From Rhizobium sp. NLR16a (GTDB lineage Bacteria; Pseudomonadota; Alphaproteobacteria; Rhizobiales; Rhizobiaceae): a stretch of DNA of 64,000 nt. Location of the stretch: contig NZ_CP072865.1 in assembly GCF_017948245.1 (NCBI RefSeq), positions 186,001 to 250,000 of the forward strand, written 5' to 3'. The position numbers and the translations under genes were made by a program. Positions 1 through 7,908 of this stretch are shown in pieces. The notes beneath the pieces are model-generated. The model was not told the origin of the DNA. It ran no database searches and saw only the letters and a list, made by a program, of their open reading frames with translations. The stretch's first letter is position 1. The number at the start of each line of letters is the position of its first letter.

Positions 1-464
1 TCGGCGCGATGGGCGCGGCCGGCGTCAAACTTTACTCGACGAGCTCGGCAATTCTCGAACGCGTGGCCGACGGGCGTTTCGTGCTCGGCTATAATATTCT
101 CGGCTCCTACGCCGCTGACTGGGCTTCGCGGCACCCCGATGTCGGCATCGTGCTGCCGAAGGACTACACGGTGGTGATGTCGCGCATCGGACTGGTGCCG
201 CAGGCTGCGGCCGAGCCGGAACTCGGGCGCCGCTATCTTGCCTTTTTCATGTCGAAGGTGGGCCAGACGATCATGGCGCGCGAGCTGCAGATCCCGGCCG
301 TCAGCCCGGAGGTGGCGGGGGAAAACACTGCCAATACCTTGCAGGAACTGCTCGGCGCCCAACTTCGGCCGGTGCCGGTCAGTCCCGGGCTGATGGTCTA
401 TCTCGACCAGGTAAAGCGTGCGCGGCTGATCGCGCACTGGAACGAGGTTCTGCGGGCGCAGTGA
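1..464 (+). CDS. Periplasmic substrate-binding protein of ABC-transporter type (C-terminal part)
   Basis: The reading frame is open from the first base, so only the C-terminal ~150 residues are here; the first Met in view (position 9) need not be the start. The visible part resembles the last lobe of iron(III)/polyamine-type extracellular solute-binding proteins: a GYNILGSYA strand, then PKDYTVVMSR, then a helix-rich tail with the FMSKVGQ segment typical of the closing helices. It lies 291 bp upstream of tctCBA on the same strand. In rhizobia such a binding protein often sits beside the TctDE two-component system that controls tct genes, so a sensory role is possible, but that is inference. 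The gap to tctC suggests a separate transcript. Confidence 0.7.
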   Translation, partial: GAMGAAGVKLYSTSSAILERVADGRFVLGYNILGSYAADWASRHPDVGIVLPKDYTVVMSRIGLVPQAAAEPELGRRYLAFFMSKVGQTIMARELQIPAVSPEVAGENTANTLQELLGAQLRPVPVSPGLMVYLDQVKRARLIAHWNEVLRAQ

Positions 465-755
465 AGAAGGCCAGCCTTTGGCCGGTTCATGACCTCGATA
501 CCTGCTACACCTCGGCGGGCTGCTAGCCCAATTACGGCAAAAAAGCGGCTTCTCCTTCTGGATATCTTGCCGATGTCAGCTAGATGACAGGTTGTTGTGG
601 TGGCTTTGGCTACTTCTTCTCCGTGGAGGCGGAGAATTGAAGCCTTGGGAGGCATTCCGCTCGTCATTCAGGACAACTGCGTCCATTGGCCGGCCCCCTC
701 CCGATTCATTCGAGAATAACAGGCGGTTCGCTCAGCCGCCCACGGAGGACACATC

Positions 756-1700
756 GTGAAGCATACGTTCATCGCAACCATTCTCGCAGCCGCCATCGCG
801 CTGCCGGCCTATGCGGCCGACTACACCATCATCGCGCCGGCCGCTCCCGGCGGCGGCTGGGACCAGACGGCCCGTTCGCTGCAGGCTGCGCTGCAGCAGG
901 AGAAGATCGCCGGCAACGTGCAGGTCCAGAACGTTCCCGGCGCCGGCGGCACCATCGGCCTTGCACAGTTCAGCAGCCAGGCCGCCGGCAATCCGAATTC
1001 GCTGATCGTCGGCGGCTACGTCATGGTCGGCGCCATCCTCACCAACAAGTCGCCTGTGACGCTGAAGGACGTGACGCCGATTGCCCGTCTGACCGGCGAA
1101 TATGAAGCCGTCGTCGTTCCTGCCTCGTCCGATATCAAGACGATGGCCGATCTGGTCGCGGCGCTGAAGAAGGATCCGGGTTCGGTTTCCTGGGGCGGCG
1201 GCTCGGCCGGCGGCACCGATCACATCACCGCAGGCCTGATCGCCAAGGCTTCCGGCGTCGACCCGACGAAGATCAACTATGTCGCCTTCTCCGGCGGCGG
1301 TGAAGCGCTCGCAGCCATTCTCGGCAACCAGGTCACAGCGGGCATTTCGAGCTACAGCGAGTTCGAATCGCAGGTGAAAGCAGGCATGCTCCGTCTCCTC
1401 GCCGTCTCCAGCGACAAGCGTATCGACGGCGTCGATGCCCCGACGCTGAAGGAAGCCGGTACCGACGTCAGCATCCAGAACTGGCGCATGGTCGCCGCAG
1501 CCCCTGGCCTGTCGGACGACGAGGTCGCCAAGATCACCGCCGACTTCGAGAAGCTGCACGGCTCTGCCACCTGGCAGGAAACGCTGAAGACCAAGGGCTG
1601 GGCCGACACCTATCTGTCCGGGGATGCCTTCAAGGCGCAGCTCGAAAAGGACGTCTCCGCCACCGAGGGCATTCTCAAAGAGATCGGACTTGTTCAATGA
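756..1700 (+). CDS. tctC: Tripartite tricarboxylate transporter substrate-binding protein TctC
   Basis: Periplasmic receptor (Bug family) that captures a di/tricarboxylate such as citrate and delivers it to the TctA/TctB membrane subunits. The 314-residue length is normal. A signal peptide covers residues 1-20 with cleavage after AYA. The ligand-loop motif [11 protein letters not shown] follows at about residues 28-38, and the family's [12 protein letters not shown] loop is near residues 147-158. The start is GTG at 756, chosen because GGAGG lies at 744-748 with good spacing and the signal peptide begins there. The stop overlaps the tctB start by four bases (ATGA), so the two are translationally coupled. 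The substrate cannot be read from sequence; the Bug family also binds other carboxylates. Confidence 0.93.
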   Translation: MKHTFIATILAAAIALPAYAADYTIIAPAAPGGGWDQTARSLQAALQQEKIAGNVQVQNVPGAGGTIGLAQFSSQAAGNPNSLIVGGYVMVGAILTNKSPVTLKDVTPIARLTGEYEAVVVPASSDIKTMADLVAALKKDPGSVSWGGGSAGGTDHITAGLIAKASGVDPTKINYVAFSGGGEALAAILGNQVTAGISSYSEFESQVKAGMLRLLAVSSDKRIDGVDAPTLKEAGTDVSIQNWRMVAAAPGLSDDEVAKITADFEKLHGSATWQETLKTKGWADTYLSGDAFKAQLEKDVSATEGILKEIGLVQ

Positions 1701-2188
1701 GCGAGGATAAGACCTCCTCGGCAACCGAGCGCCGCCCTGATCGGGCGGCGTTCATCATTGCCGTTTTCCTCTTCGCCATCGCGGGTGTGATGGCCTGGGA
1801 TGCAACGCATCTGAAGGCGATCGCACAGTATGCCCGCATCGGTCCGGCAACGGTTCCGGAGGTAGTGGCGTTCGGGCTTTTCTGTCTTGGCGTCTGGACA
1901 GTCGCCGAAGCCTGGCGCGGCGAGTTCCCGGAACGAGACAAGCAAGAAGTGGCGCCCGTGATCTGGATCGTCGCCGGTCTTGTCTGCCAGATGCTGCTTC
2001 TGCGCATTGCCGGCTTCTCGATTGCGACCGGTATTCTGTTTGCGTTGACGGCACGCGGCTTCGGCAAACACAAGCTCTGGATCTCGCTGCCGATCGGCAT
2101 CGTTTTCAGCTTCGTCGTCTGGGCGATCTTCTCGCAGCTCCTACAGCTGACGCTGCCGGCCGGCCCGCTCGAACATCTGTTCTTCTGA
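1697..2188 (+). CDS. tctB: Tripartite tricarboxylate transporter small membrane subunit TctB
   Basis: Small integral membrane subunit of the TTT transporter, which partners TctA in sodium- or proton-coupled uptake. The 163-residue protein has a short charged N-terminus and four hydrophobic segments (about residues 17-35, 47-70, 85-120 and 128-150), the usual TctB layout. The ATG overlaps the last codon and stop of tctC, so it is translated from the same message. An 87-base gap separates it from tctA, longer than usual for this operon; I see no promoter or terminator in that gap. Sequence conservation in TctB is low across the family, so the identification rests mainly on size, topology and position between tctC and tctA. 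Confidence 0.9.
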   Translation: MSEDKTSSATERRPDRAAFIIAVFLFAIAGVMAWDATHLKAIAQYARIGPATVPEVVAFGLFCLGVWTVAEAWRGEFPERDKQEVAPVIWIVAGLVCQMLLLRIAGFSIATGILFALTARGFGKHKLWISLPIGIVFSFVVWAIFSQLLQLTLPAGPLEHLFF

Positions 2189-2275
2189 CTGCGCGGGACG
2201 TGCTGTCAGCTCTTTTGATTTTTCGCGGCGACCGATTGCGAAGGCACGGACGGGAACGCCGCCTGGGACACCAAG

Positions 2276-3793
2276 ATGAGCACATTCGAATTCCTATGGC
2301 AGGGTATCCTGGTTGCGATGCAGCCGATGAACCTGGTTTATGCGCTGGTCGGCGTGACGCTCGGCACTGCCGTCGGCGTCTTGCCCGGCATCGGCCCGGC
2401 GCTCACCGTGGCGCTGCTGTTGCCGGCCACCTACAAGCTCGATCCGGGCGGCTCGCTGATCATGTTCGCCGGCATCTATTACGGCGGCATGTATGGCGGT
2501 TCGACGACGTCGATCCTGCTCAACACGCCGGGTGAAAGCGCCTCGATCGTCACCGCGCTCGAGGGCAACAAGATGGCGCGGGCCGGGCGCGGCGGACCGG
2601 CACTGGCGACGGCGGCGATCGGCTCCTTCGTCGCCGGCCTTATCGCGACGCTCGGGCTCGCCTTCATCGCGCCCTATATCGTCAAGCTGGCGCTGGTCTT
2701 CGGGCCGCGTGAATATTTCGCGCTGATGGTGCTCGCCTTCGTCACCGTCTCCTCCGCCTTTGGGGATTCGGCGCTGCGAGGACTGACCGCGCTGTTCATC
2801 GGTTTCGCCCTTGCCATGGTCGGCATCGACCAGCAGACGGGCCAGGCCAGGCTTTCCTTCGGCATTCCCGACCTGCTCGACGGCGTCGAAGTGACGACGC
2901 TGGCAGTGGCGATGTTCGCGATCGGCGAGACGCTCTATATCGCAGCGCAGGGCAACCGAGCCGCGGAGCAAGTAGAGGCGGTCAAGGGTTCGCTCTGGAT
3001 GAACGCACAGGACTGGTCGCGCTCCTGGAAGCCCTGGCTGCGCGGCACGCTGATCGGTTTCCCGATCGGAGCGATGCCGGCGGGCGGCGCTGAAATCGGC
3101 ACCTTCCTGTCCTACTCGACCGAAAAGCGGCTGGCCAAGAACCCGGAAGAATTCGGCAATGGCGCGATCGAAGGCGTGGCCGGTCCAGAGGCGGCGAACA
3201 ATGCGTCAGCCGCCGGCACGCTGGTGCCGCTCCTGACCCTCGGCCTGCCGACGACGGCGACAGCGGCGATCATGCTCGCCGGCTTCCAGCAATACGGGCT
3301 GCAGCCGGGGCCGCTCCTGTTTGCCACCAATCCGCAGCTCGTCTGGGGTCTGATCGCCAGCCTGCTCATAGCCAACGCGATGCTGCTCGTCCTCAACCTG
3401 CCGATGATCGGGCTCTGGGTGCGGCTGCTGACCATTCCGAAGCCGTGGCTTTATGCCGGCATCCTGCTATTTGCGACGCTCGGAACGATCGGCGCCAACC
3501 CTTCGGTGTTCGAACTCGGCATGCTGCTCGCCTTCGGCCTGCTCGGCTATGTGATGCGGCTCTTCGGCTATCCGATCGCGCCTGCCGTCGTCGGCCTGAT
3601 CCTCGGGCCGCTGGCCGAGCAGCAGCTGCGCCGCGCGCTGGCGATCAGCCAGGGCGACGTGACGACACTGGTGATGTCACCGATCGCGGCAGGCCTGCTC
3701 ATCGTTGCGGCGGCTGCCTTCCTGATCCCGCTGATCCTGCGCATTCGCGGTCGGGGCCAGGTGCTGTCGCAACTGGCGGCAAACGAAGACTAG
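2276..3793 (+). CDS. tctA: Tripartite tricarboxylate transporter large permease TctA
   Basis: Main transport channel of the TctCBA system, in the inner membrane. The 505 residues hold about 11-12 hydrophobic helices. The two signature motifs of the TctA family are visible: [17 protein letters not shown] at about residues 34-50 and [14 protein letters not shown] at about residues 74-87. A repeat-like counterpart in the second half contains [13 protein letters not shown] and [15 protein letters not shown], which agrees with the known internal duplication. It is the last gene of the operon and is followed by a strong hairpin terminator at 3824-3860. Start at 2276 (ATG); the preceding bases carry no strong Shine-Dalgarno, so coupling to tctB may help. 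Confidence 0.95.
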   Translation: MSTFEFLWQGILVAMQPMNLVYALVGVTLGTAVGVLPGIGPALTVALLLPATYKLDPGGSLIMFAGIYYGGMYGGSTTSILLNTPGESASIVTALEGNKMARAGRGGPALATAAIGSFVAGLIATLGLAFIAPYIVKLALVFGPREYFALMVLAFVTVSSAFGDSALRGLTALFIGFALAMVGIDQQTGQARLSFGIPDLLDGVEVTTLAVAMFAIGETLYIAAQGNRAAEQVEAVKGSLWMNAQDWSRSWKPWLRGTLIGFPIGAMPAGGAEIGTFLSYSTEKRLAKNPEEFGNGAIEGVAGPEAANNASAAGTLVPLLTLGLPTTATAAIMLAGFQQYGLQPGPLLFATNPQLVWGLIASLLIANAMLLVLNLPMIGLWVRLLTIPKPWLYAGILLFATLGTIGANPSVFELGMLLAFGLLGYVMRLFGYPIAPAVVGLILGPLAEQQLRRALAISQGDVTTLVMSPIAAGLLIVAAAAFLIPLILRIRGRGQVLSQLAANED

Positions 3794-3823
3794 AAGAAAA
3801 AGACAACCTTACCCCTGCCTCGA

Positions 3824-3860
3824 GGCCGGCCATGGAAACATGCGCCGGCCGCTTCTTTTT
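3824..3860 (+). terminator. Intrinsic terminator of tctCBA
   Basis: Arms GGCCGGC (3824-3830) and GCCGGCC (3844-3850) with a 13-base loop, followed by GCTTCTTTTT. It lies 30 bases after the tctA stop codon. Confidence 0.8.
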
Positions 3861-3950
3861 GCATGGCTGCGGTGATTTTCCGTGCATTGTCGATTCGCCG
3901 GCGCGCCGCCATCTATGAGTGGTCAATCATAGAGCAAGAGGAACAGGATA

Positions 3951-4121
3951 ATGTCCGCCATCCGCAATTCAGTCCACGCCGGCTTCCTGGGCCGCGCATT
4001 CGCTGCGCTGAGCGCCGCCAACGCCGTCAGCGCCGCTGTCGAGGCCGGCCGTCGTCCGCGCGCCCGCGACCTCAAGGAGCTTGGCATCGACCCGGCCTCC
4101 TTCGGTCAGGTCATCCGCTAA
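3951..4121 (+). CDS. Small basic protein, DUF1127-like
   Basis: A 56-residue ORF that starts ATGTCCGCC and ends ...GQVIR. A good ribosome-binding site (AGAGGAA) lies about 7 bases upstream and a clean terminator follows the stop, so this is a self-contained monocistronic gene. The C-terminal half (RRPRARDLKELGIDPASF) has the arginine-rich stretch followed by a D-L-x-x-LGI pattern found in the DUF1127 proteins common in rhizobia. In some alphaproteobacteria DUF1127 proteins affect RNA turnover and phosphate or carbon metabolism; nothing here shows which. The N-terminal half is alanine-rich and could form one amphipathic helix. Family assignment is tentative because the usual W/R-rich core is partly missing. 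Confidence 0.7.
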   Translation: MSAIRNSVHAGFLGRAFAALSAANAVSAAVEAGRRPRARDLKELGIDPASFGQVIR

Positions 4122-4148
4122 GCCCTTCAAGGCATGCACGAATGAAAT

Positions 4149-4187
4149 AGCCCGCAACCGGATGGTCGCGGGCTTTATTTTTTTGTC
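4149..4187 (+). terminator. Intrinsic terminator after the DUF1127-like gene
   Basis: Perfect 7-bp stem AGCCCGC (4149-4155) / GCGGGCT (4168-4174) followed by TTTATTTTTTT. It ends the small gene at 3951 and separates it from the convergent DUF475 gene. Confidence 0.9.
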
Positions 4188-4240
4188 GGAGCAATAGCCG
4201 CAACGCTGAAGCGCGTTGCGACCTTCCATCGCCTGCCACG

Positions 4241-5332
4241 TCAGGCGTGCAGTTCTTCCCGCCGGTCGGCGTGATCATCCGCCCTCTCGCGCCTGTTGTG
4301 GCGAATGGACGACCAGAGCGACAGACCGATCAAGACCGCGCCGCCGAGGCCGGTGATAACCTCGGGAATGTGCACCAGGGTCTGCGCATACATGATCACC
4401 GAGAGGATCAGGATGGCGTAGAAGGCGCCATGTTCGAGGTAGCGGTATTCTGCAAGCGTTCCCTTCTCCACCAGCATGATGGTCATCGAGCGCACATACA
4501 TGGCGCCGATGCCGAGGCCGATCGCGATGACGAAGAGATTCTGCGTCAAGGCGAAGGCGCCGATGACGCCGTCGAACGAGAAGCTGGCATCCAGCACCTC
4601 CAGATAGACGAAGGCGCCGAGGCCGCCCTTGGCGGCTGCGCTCATCGTCTGCTGCGACGCATCGAGTAACTCGCCGACGACCTCGACCGCGAGGAAGGTG
4701 AGCAAGCCGTAAATGGCGCAATGGACGAAGACGCTGGCGTCCTCGCCGCCGATCAGCCAGGAGAATACAAGCATCAGCGCCAGCACGAAGGCGATTTCGA
4801 TGCCCCTGATGGTGGCCGAGCGCGCCATCACCTTTTCCAGGCCGCGAAGCCAATGGATCGTCTTCTCTTGGTCGAAGAAATAGCTGAGGCCGACCATCAT
4901 CAGAAAGGTGCCGCCGAAGGCTGCGATCGGCAGATGCGCATCGTTCATGATGCGGGCATATTCCTCGGGTTCGCGGGAGGCGAGCACCAGAGCGTCCCAG
5001 GGGCCGATGCGTGCGGCGATGGCGACGATCGCCAGCGGAAAGACAATACGCATGCCGAAGACGGCAATGATGATGCCCCAGGTGAGGAATCGTTTCTGCC
5101 AGACCGGCGTCATCTCCTTCAGCTTGTTGGCATTGACGATGGCATTGTCGAAGGAGAGCGAGATCTCCAGCACCGCAAGCACGGTGCAGATGAAGAAGAC
5201 GGTCGCCATGCCGCCGATCGTGCCGGTGGTCTGCCAACCGAGCACGGCGCCGAGAATGAGCCCGAGGGCCGTGACGATGAAAGCCCAGCGGAAATAGCCG
5301 AGCGAGGATTTATTGGTCTGGGACTGGTTCAT
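4241..5332 (-). CDS. TerC-like integral membrane protein, DUF475
   Basis: Polytopic inner-membrane protein of the DUF475/TerC superfamily, 363 residues from the chosen start. The family is linked to metal-ion handling and tellurite resistance in general; the ion here is unknown. It shows 8-9 hydrophobic helices and the two acidic in-membrane motifs typical of TerC-like exporters: SLSFDNAIVNANKL in the first half and ASFSFDGVIGAFALT in the second. ATG at 5332 is preferred over the one at 5353 because GAGGTG lies 7 bases upstream of it. It is monocistronic and converges on the DUF1127-like gene. The C-terminus is a charged cytoplasmic tail rich in R, D and E. Confidence 0.88.
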   Translation of the reverse strand: MNQSQTNKSSLGYFRWAFIVTALGLILGAVLGWQTTGTIGGMATVFFICTVLAVLEISLSFDNAIVNANKLKEMTPVWQKRFLTWGIIIAVFGMRIVFPLAIVAIAARIGPWDALVLASREPEEYARIMNDAHLPIAAFGGTFLMMVGLSYFFDQEKTIHWLRGLEKVMARSATIRGIEIAFVLALMLVFSWLIGGEDASVFVHCAIYGLLTFLAVEVVGELLDASQQTMSAAAKGGLGAFVYLEVLDASFSFDGVIGAFALTQNLFVIAIGLGIGAMYVRSMTIMLVEKGTLAEYRYLEHGAFYAILILSVIMYAQTLVHIPEVITGLGGAVLIGLSLWSSIRHNRRERADDHADRREELHA

Positions 5333-5373
5333 GGCCGCACCTCGCGGCCGCAAAGCTTGGAGGGGATGGAGGT

Positions 5374-5379
5374 ATTATA
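5374..5379 (-). promoter_or_regulatory. Candidate -10 box for the DUF475 gene
   Basis: On the minus strand this reads TATAAT, 42 bases upstream of the DUF475 start codon. No convincing -35 hexamer stands 16-18 bases further up, so this is a candidate only. The rest of the interval to 5681 shows nothing else I can identify. Confidence 0.35.
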
Positions 5380-5681
5380 AAAACGCGGCATACCACAACG
5401 GGCATGCTGACGAGGCATGGTGAGCTTTTTCATCGATGAAAAATCCGCCGGCTGAGCTGCAGGCGGTACCGACATCACGAGAGCGCCGTAAAAACTCTCG
5501 CCAGAGGGGCCCGGCACCAATGTTCCCCGTAGCCGATGTCTGGAAGGCTGCGGGATAGGCCCTAGGTAATCTACTTCCCCAACCAGTCAAGGCCAAACGC
5601 GCCACAGAAAACGGCAAATTTTCGGGAACCATTGGGGGCCTCCGCTCGTTAAACCCTGGTTGAGCTGAAAGGAGGCCGATG

Positions 5682-5909
5682 ATGCACACTTCGACCCATG
5701 TTCCCGACAAGCGCACGGAGGCATCCGACCGCATGAAGCGGGCGAGACCAAATCGCATGCAGAAGGCACAGGTACTGCCTCCGCATCATGTCGACCTGAC
5801 GCTGACGCCCGGCGTCATCCACGACATTCACGTGCCGGCGCATGTGACCGGCGCGGACCTTTCCAAAGGGGGGCCTGACATCAAAGCTCATACGAACACG
5901 AAGAAATAA
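5682..5909 (+). CDS. Small hypothetical protein, 75 aa
   Basis: Unrecognised small soluble protein. AAAGGAGG at 5668-5675 is a near-perfect ribosome-binding site; ATG at 5682 sits 6 bases after it and is preferred over the adjacent ATG at 5679. The protein is basic in its N-terminal half (RMKRARPNRMQK) and rich in His and Val in the middle (LPPHHVDLTLTPGVIHDIHVPAHV), with no signal peptide or membrane helix. The strong translation signal is the main support that it is a real gene. It is followed by another small ORF at 5971 on the same strand, so the two may share a transcript that ends at 6199. No function can be given. Confidence 0.5.
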   Translation: MHTSTHVPDKRTEASDRMKRARPNRMQKAQVLPPHHVDLTLTPGVIHDIHVPAHVTGADLSKGGPDIKAHTNTKK

Positions 5910-5970
5910 CGGCTCTTCCGAAGGCCTCTTCGGCGTGCTGACGGTCGATCTGAAACAGGGTGAGAAACAT

Positions 5971-6150
5971 ATGGCAATGAACTTTGTGGCCCGGGATATT
6001 GTGATCCGGCACGAAAATGAATGGCAGGCCATCCGCGAGGGGGCCGACAAGCGCATCGAGATCGGCAAACGCAAACAGTCGATCGCTTCGCCCAGCAGCG
6101 GCGCTGCATCGGCGGGGAAAAACGAGCCTTCGGCCCAACGTCCGGACTAG
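5971..6150 (+). CDS. Small hypothetical protein, 59 aa
   Basis: Short charged protein beginning MAMNFVARDIVIRHENEW, with a serine- and alanine-rich tail. ATG at 5971 is chosen because GGTGAG lies 6 bases upstream; the frame is open upstream to a GTG at 5935, but no ribosome-binding site supports that start. A rho-independent terminator begins 27 bases after the stop. The middle (ADKRIEIGKRKQ) may be helical and basic. I do not recognise a family. It probably forms a two-gene transcript with the small ORF at 5682. Confidence 0.5.
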   Translation: MAMNFVARDIVIRHENEWQAIREGADKRIEIGKRKQSIASPSSGAASAGKNEPSAQRPD

Positions 6151-6176
6151 GCGAAAGACAAACCTGTGGAGATAGG

Positions 6177-6199
6177 CGCCCGGCGATGCCGGGCGTTTT
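6177..6199 (+). terminator. Intrinsic terminator after the small ORFs
   Basis: Perfect 8-bp stem CGCCCGGC (6177-6184) / GCCGGGCG (6188-6195) with a 3-base loop, then TTTT. Confidence 0.8.
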
Positions 6200-6298
6200 G
6201 CTGTCCAGAGTATCGGCCCACGTCAAAGATAACGGCCCGCGCCAACCTTTCGGAAAGGATTGGGCAGCGATAATCCCGGCCTCACGGGATTCGGACAG

Positions 6299-7021
6299 AT
6301 GGCCAAGACAGCGACACGCGGCCGCCGCAAGGCGCCGGCGAGAGGAAAGAGCAGAGCGCGCGGCGGCGGGTTGCTGCCCTGGGCGGTGATCGGCATTGCC
6401 GCGATCGGCGGCATCGTCGCTCACGACAATTGGAAGAGCCTTCAGCCTATGCTTGAACGGCACTCGGCGCCGATCGCAACGGAAATGGCGGAGCCGAGAC
6501 CTGTCACCAGGAAGGATGTGCCGCCGAAGCAGGTGGCGCTTGTCGCACCGACGCCGAGAGCCGCGCCGCCGACGCTGCAGGCGCAGCCGCTGCCGCCGGC
6601 TGCAATCCCGACGCCGGCCATCCAGCCGGTCAAGGCGGTGCCGGCCCCGGCCTCTCCCGGGGCTCAGCAGACGGCAACGGGCGCCTTCGGCTATTGCGGG
6701 CAGGGCGCGCACATCAATTGCGTCGGCGACGGCGGCGTCTTCTGGTACAAGGGCGAAAAGATCGTCATTGCCGATATGGCAAGCCCGGTGGCCGACCAGG
6801 CGCGCTGCGATGACGAACGCAGAGTGGCCTTTGCCGCGAAGCTGCGCCTGCTGGCGCTTCTGAACGCCGGCCCCTTCGCCATCGACGCGGCTGGAACGAC
6901 CGAGCCCTCAGGCGCGCAGCGGATCGTCTCGCGCGACGGGCGCTCTTTTGGCGCGCAGCTGATCAAGGAAGGGCTGGCGCGCAAGCCAGGGGCGGCCGGC
7001 GGCGCGTGGTGCGCCGCCTGA
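6299..7021 (+). CDS. Membrane-anchored thermonuclease-like (SNase-fold) protein
   Basis: Predicted 240-residue protein from ATG at 6299. A basic N-terminus (KTATRGRRKAPARGKSRAR) precedes one membrane helix (LLPWAVIGIAAIGGIVA). A Pro/Ala-rich linker follows to about residue 135, then a C-terminal domain with FWYKGEKIVIADMASP, typical of staphylococcal-nuclease-like proteins, where D-I/M-x-x-P follows the beta barrel. The usual catalytic Arg/Glu pair is not obvious, so nuclease activity is uncertain. The C-terminal cysteines (CGQG, INCVG, RCDDE, WCAA) could form disulfides in the periplasm. The longer TTG start at 6260 is less likely because its upstream AG-rich stretch is too close. Genes on both sides are unrelated. 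Confidence 0.65.
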   Translation: MAKTATRGRRKAPARGKSRARGGGLLPWAVIGIAAIGGIVAHDNWKSLQPMLERHSAPIATEMAEPRPVTRKDVPPKQVALVAPTPRAAPPTLQAQPLPPAAIPTPAIQPVKAVPAPASPGAQQTATGAFGYCGQGAHINCVGDGGVFWYKGEKIVIADMASPVADQARCDDERRVAFAAKLRLLALLNAGPFAIDAAGTTEPSGAQRIVSRDGRSFGAQLIKEGLARKPGAAGGAWCAA

Positions 7022-7027
7022 CGGGAG

Positions 7028-7522
7028 CTATTTTCCCTTTTTCACCAGCTGGCCGCCGGTGCGGAAGCTGCCGGTGAAGGAGGAGTCCTTGCTTTCGGCG
7101 GTGCATTCGATCGCAATCGGCTTGCCGGCGTAGGGATTGCCGAAGGTGCAGAAGCCGGCGACCTTGACCTGGCCGGTCATCTTGTTGCCGACGCCCGTCG
7201 TTACCAGGCTCAACGGCAGGCGAGCATTGCCGTTGGAGGCTGGCTTGATGCCGCTGCCATCGCCCTGGAAGCCGAGCGCTTTTCCGTCTGAAGTGAAGAT
7301 GAAGGTCACCGAACCGTTGGCCAGCGTGACGCTGGCAAGCTCGTTTTTGCAGCCCTTGGTGGCGTCGAATTTGGCGACGACCAGTCTGGCGCATTTGCCG
7401 GAAAGCGTAATGACGCCGGGAGCGCCGGGAAATGTCTCCGGCGGGGAGGCCGGCGCGGCAGAGGCTGGCAAGGCGAGGACGGCGGCAACAAAGCCGGCGG
7501 CTGCAAGCGCGGATAACTTCAT
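7028..7522 (-). CDS. Secreted hypothetical protein
   Basis: From Met at 7522 this encodes 164 residues with a clear signal peptide: a Lys at position 2, a hydrophobic AALAAAGFVAAVLALP core and an ASA-A cleavage site. An alternative Met at 7540 would add six residues (GFEIE). The mature part is small, with four cysteines (GKCARL, KGCKNE, GFCTF, ECTAES) likely to form two disulfides, and a beta-strand-like pattern. I do not recognise the family. It converges on the nuclease-like gene with only six bases between the stops. The porin gene on the same strand ends 386 bases upstream, too far for an obvious operon. Confidence 0.7.
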   Translation of the reverse strand: MKLSALAAAGFVAAVLALPASAAPASPPETFPGAPGVITLSGKCARLVVAKFDATKGCKNELASVTLANGSVTFIFTSDGKALGFQGDGSGIKPASNGNARLPLSLVTTGVGNKMTGQVKVAGFCTFGNPYAGKPIAIECTAESKDSSFTGSFRTGGQLVKKGK

Positions 7523-7676
7523 TTCAATCTCAAATCCCATGTCCTGGCGAGGCGAATCACCGCTTCACCTTCGATTGGCCATGGCACGGCTCTGTGTCCG
7601 AAATTTGGTTCCATGTAGCATAAAGATTCTGCCGTTCGCCGGGCCAGCCCGCGGAAGGGCGGAACGTCGGTTTGGC

Positions 7677-7845
7677 TTGCCGGTTAAAAGGTCCGGCAAC
7701 GGCATGATCTTCCGGACATCGGCAAGGTTCGTGCGTCCGATAGGACGCACGACGATCTAATGGCCGTGCTCGTCGAGCGCCTGCCGTCTGGACGCACTTC
7801 TGGTCAAGGCGGAATGGGCCTAGGCAGGGAAGTCCAGGCCCATTC
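7677..7845. other. Highly structured intergenic region (four inverted repeats)
   Basis: The 386 bases between the secreted hypothetical gene and the porin gene hold no gene I can support, but contain perfect short inverted repeats: TTGCCGG 7677-7683 / CCGGCAA 7693-7699; GTCCGG 7691-7696 / CCGGAC 7712-7717, which would compete with the first; CGTGCGTCC 7730-7738 / GGACGCACG 7743-7751; and GAATGGGCCT 7812-7821 / AGGCCCATTC 7836-7845 followed by TTTCCC. The last may be the distal terminator of the porin message or belong to an unannotated RNA. Confidence 0.5.
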
Positions 7846-7882
7846 TTTCCCGATCGGAGGTCAGTCAGATCAGGAATTTATA

Positions 7883-7903
7883 GCTGCCGGTCTGGCCGGC
7901 AGC
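7883..7903 (-). terminator. Hairpin directly after the porin stop codon
   Basis: Perfect 8-bp stem GCTGCCGG (7883-7890) / CCGGCAGC (7896-7903) with a 5-base loop, 6 bases past the porin stop. The downstream minus-strand bases are TATAAATT rather than a pure T run, so it may stabilise the 3' end rather than terminate. Confidence 0.55.
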
Positions 7904-7908
7904 CTTGA

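Noticed and set aside
617..636. TTCTCC/GGAGAA inverted repeat between the binding-protein gene and tctC
   Set aside because: Short 6-bp stem with no T run and no clear position relative to a promoter; not distinguishable from chance.
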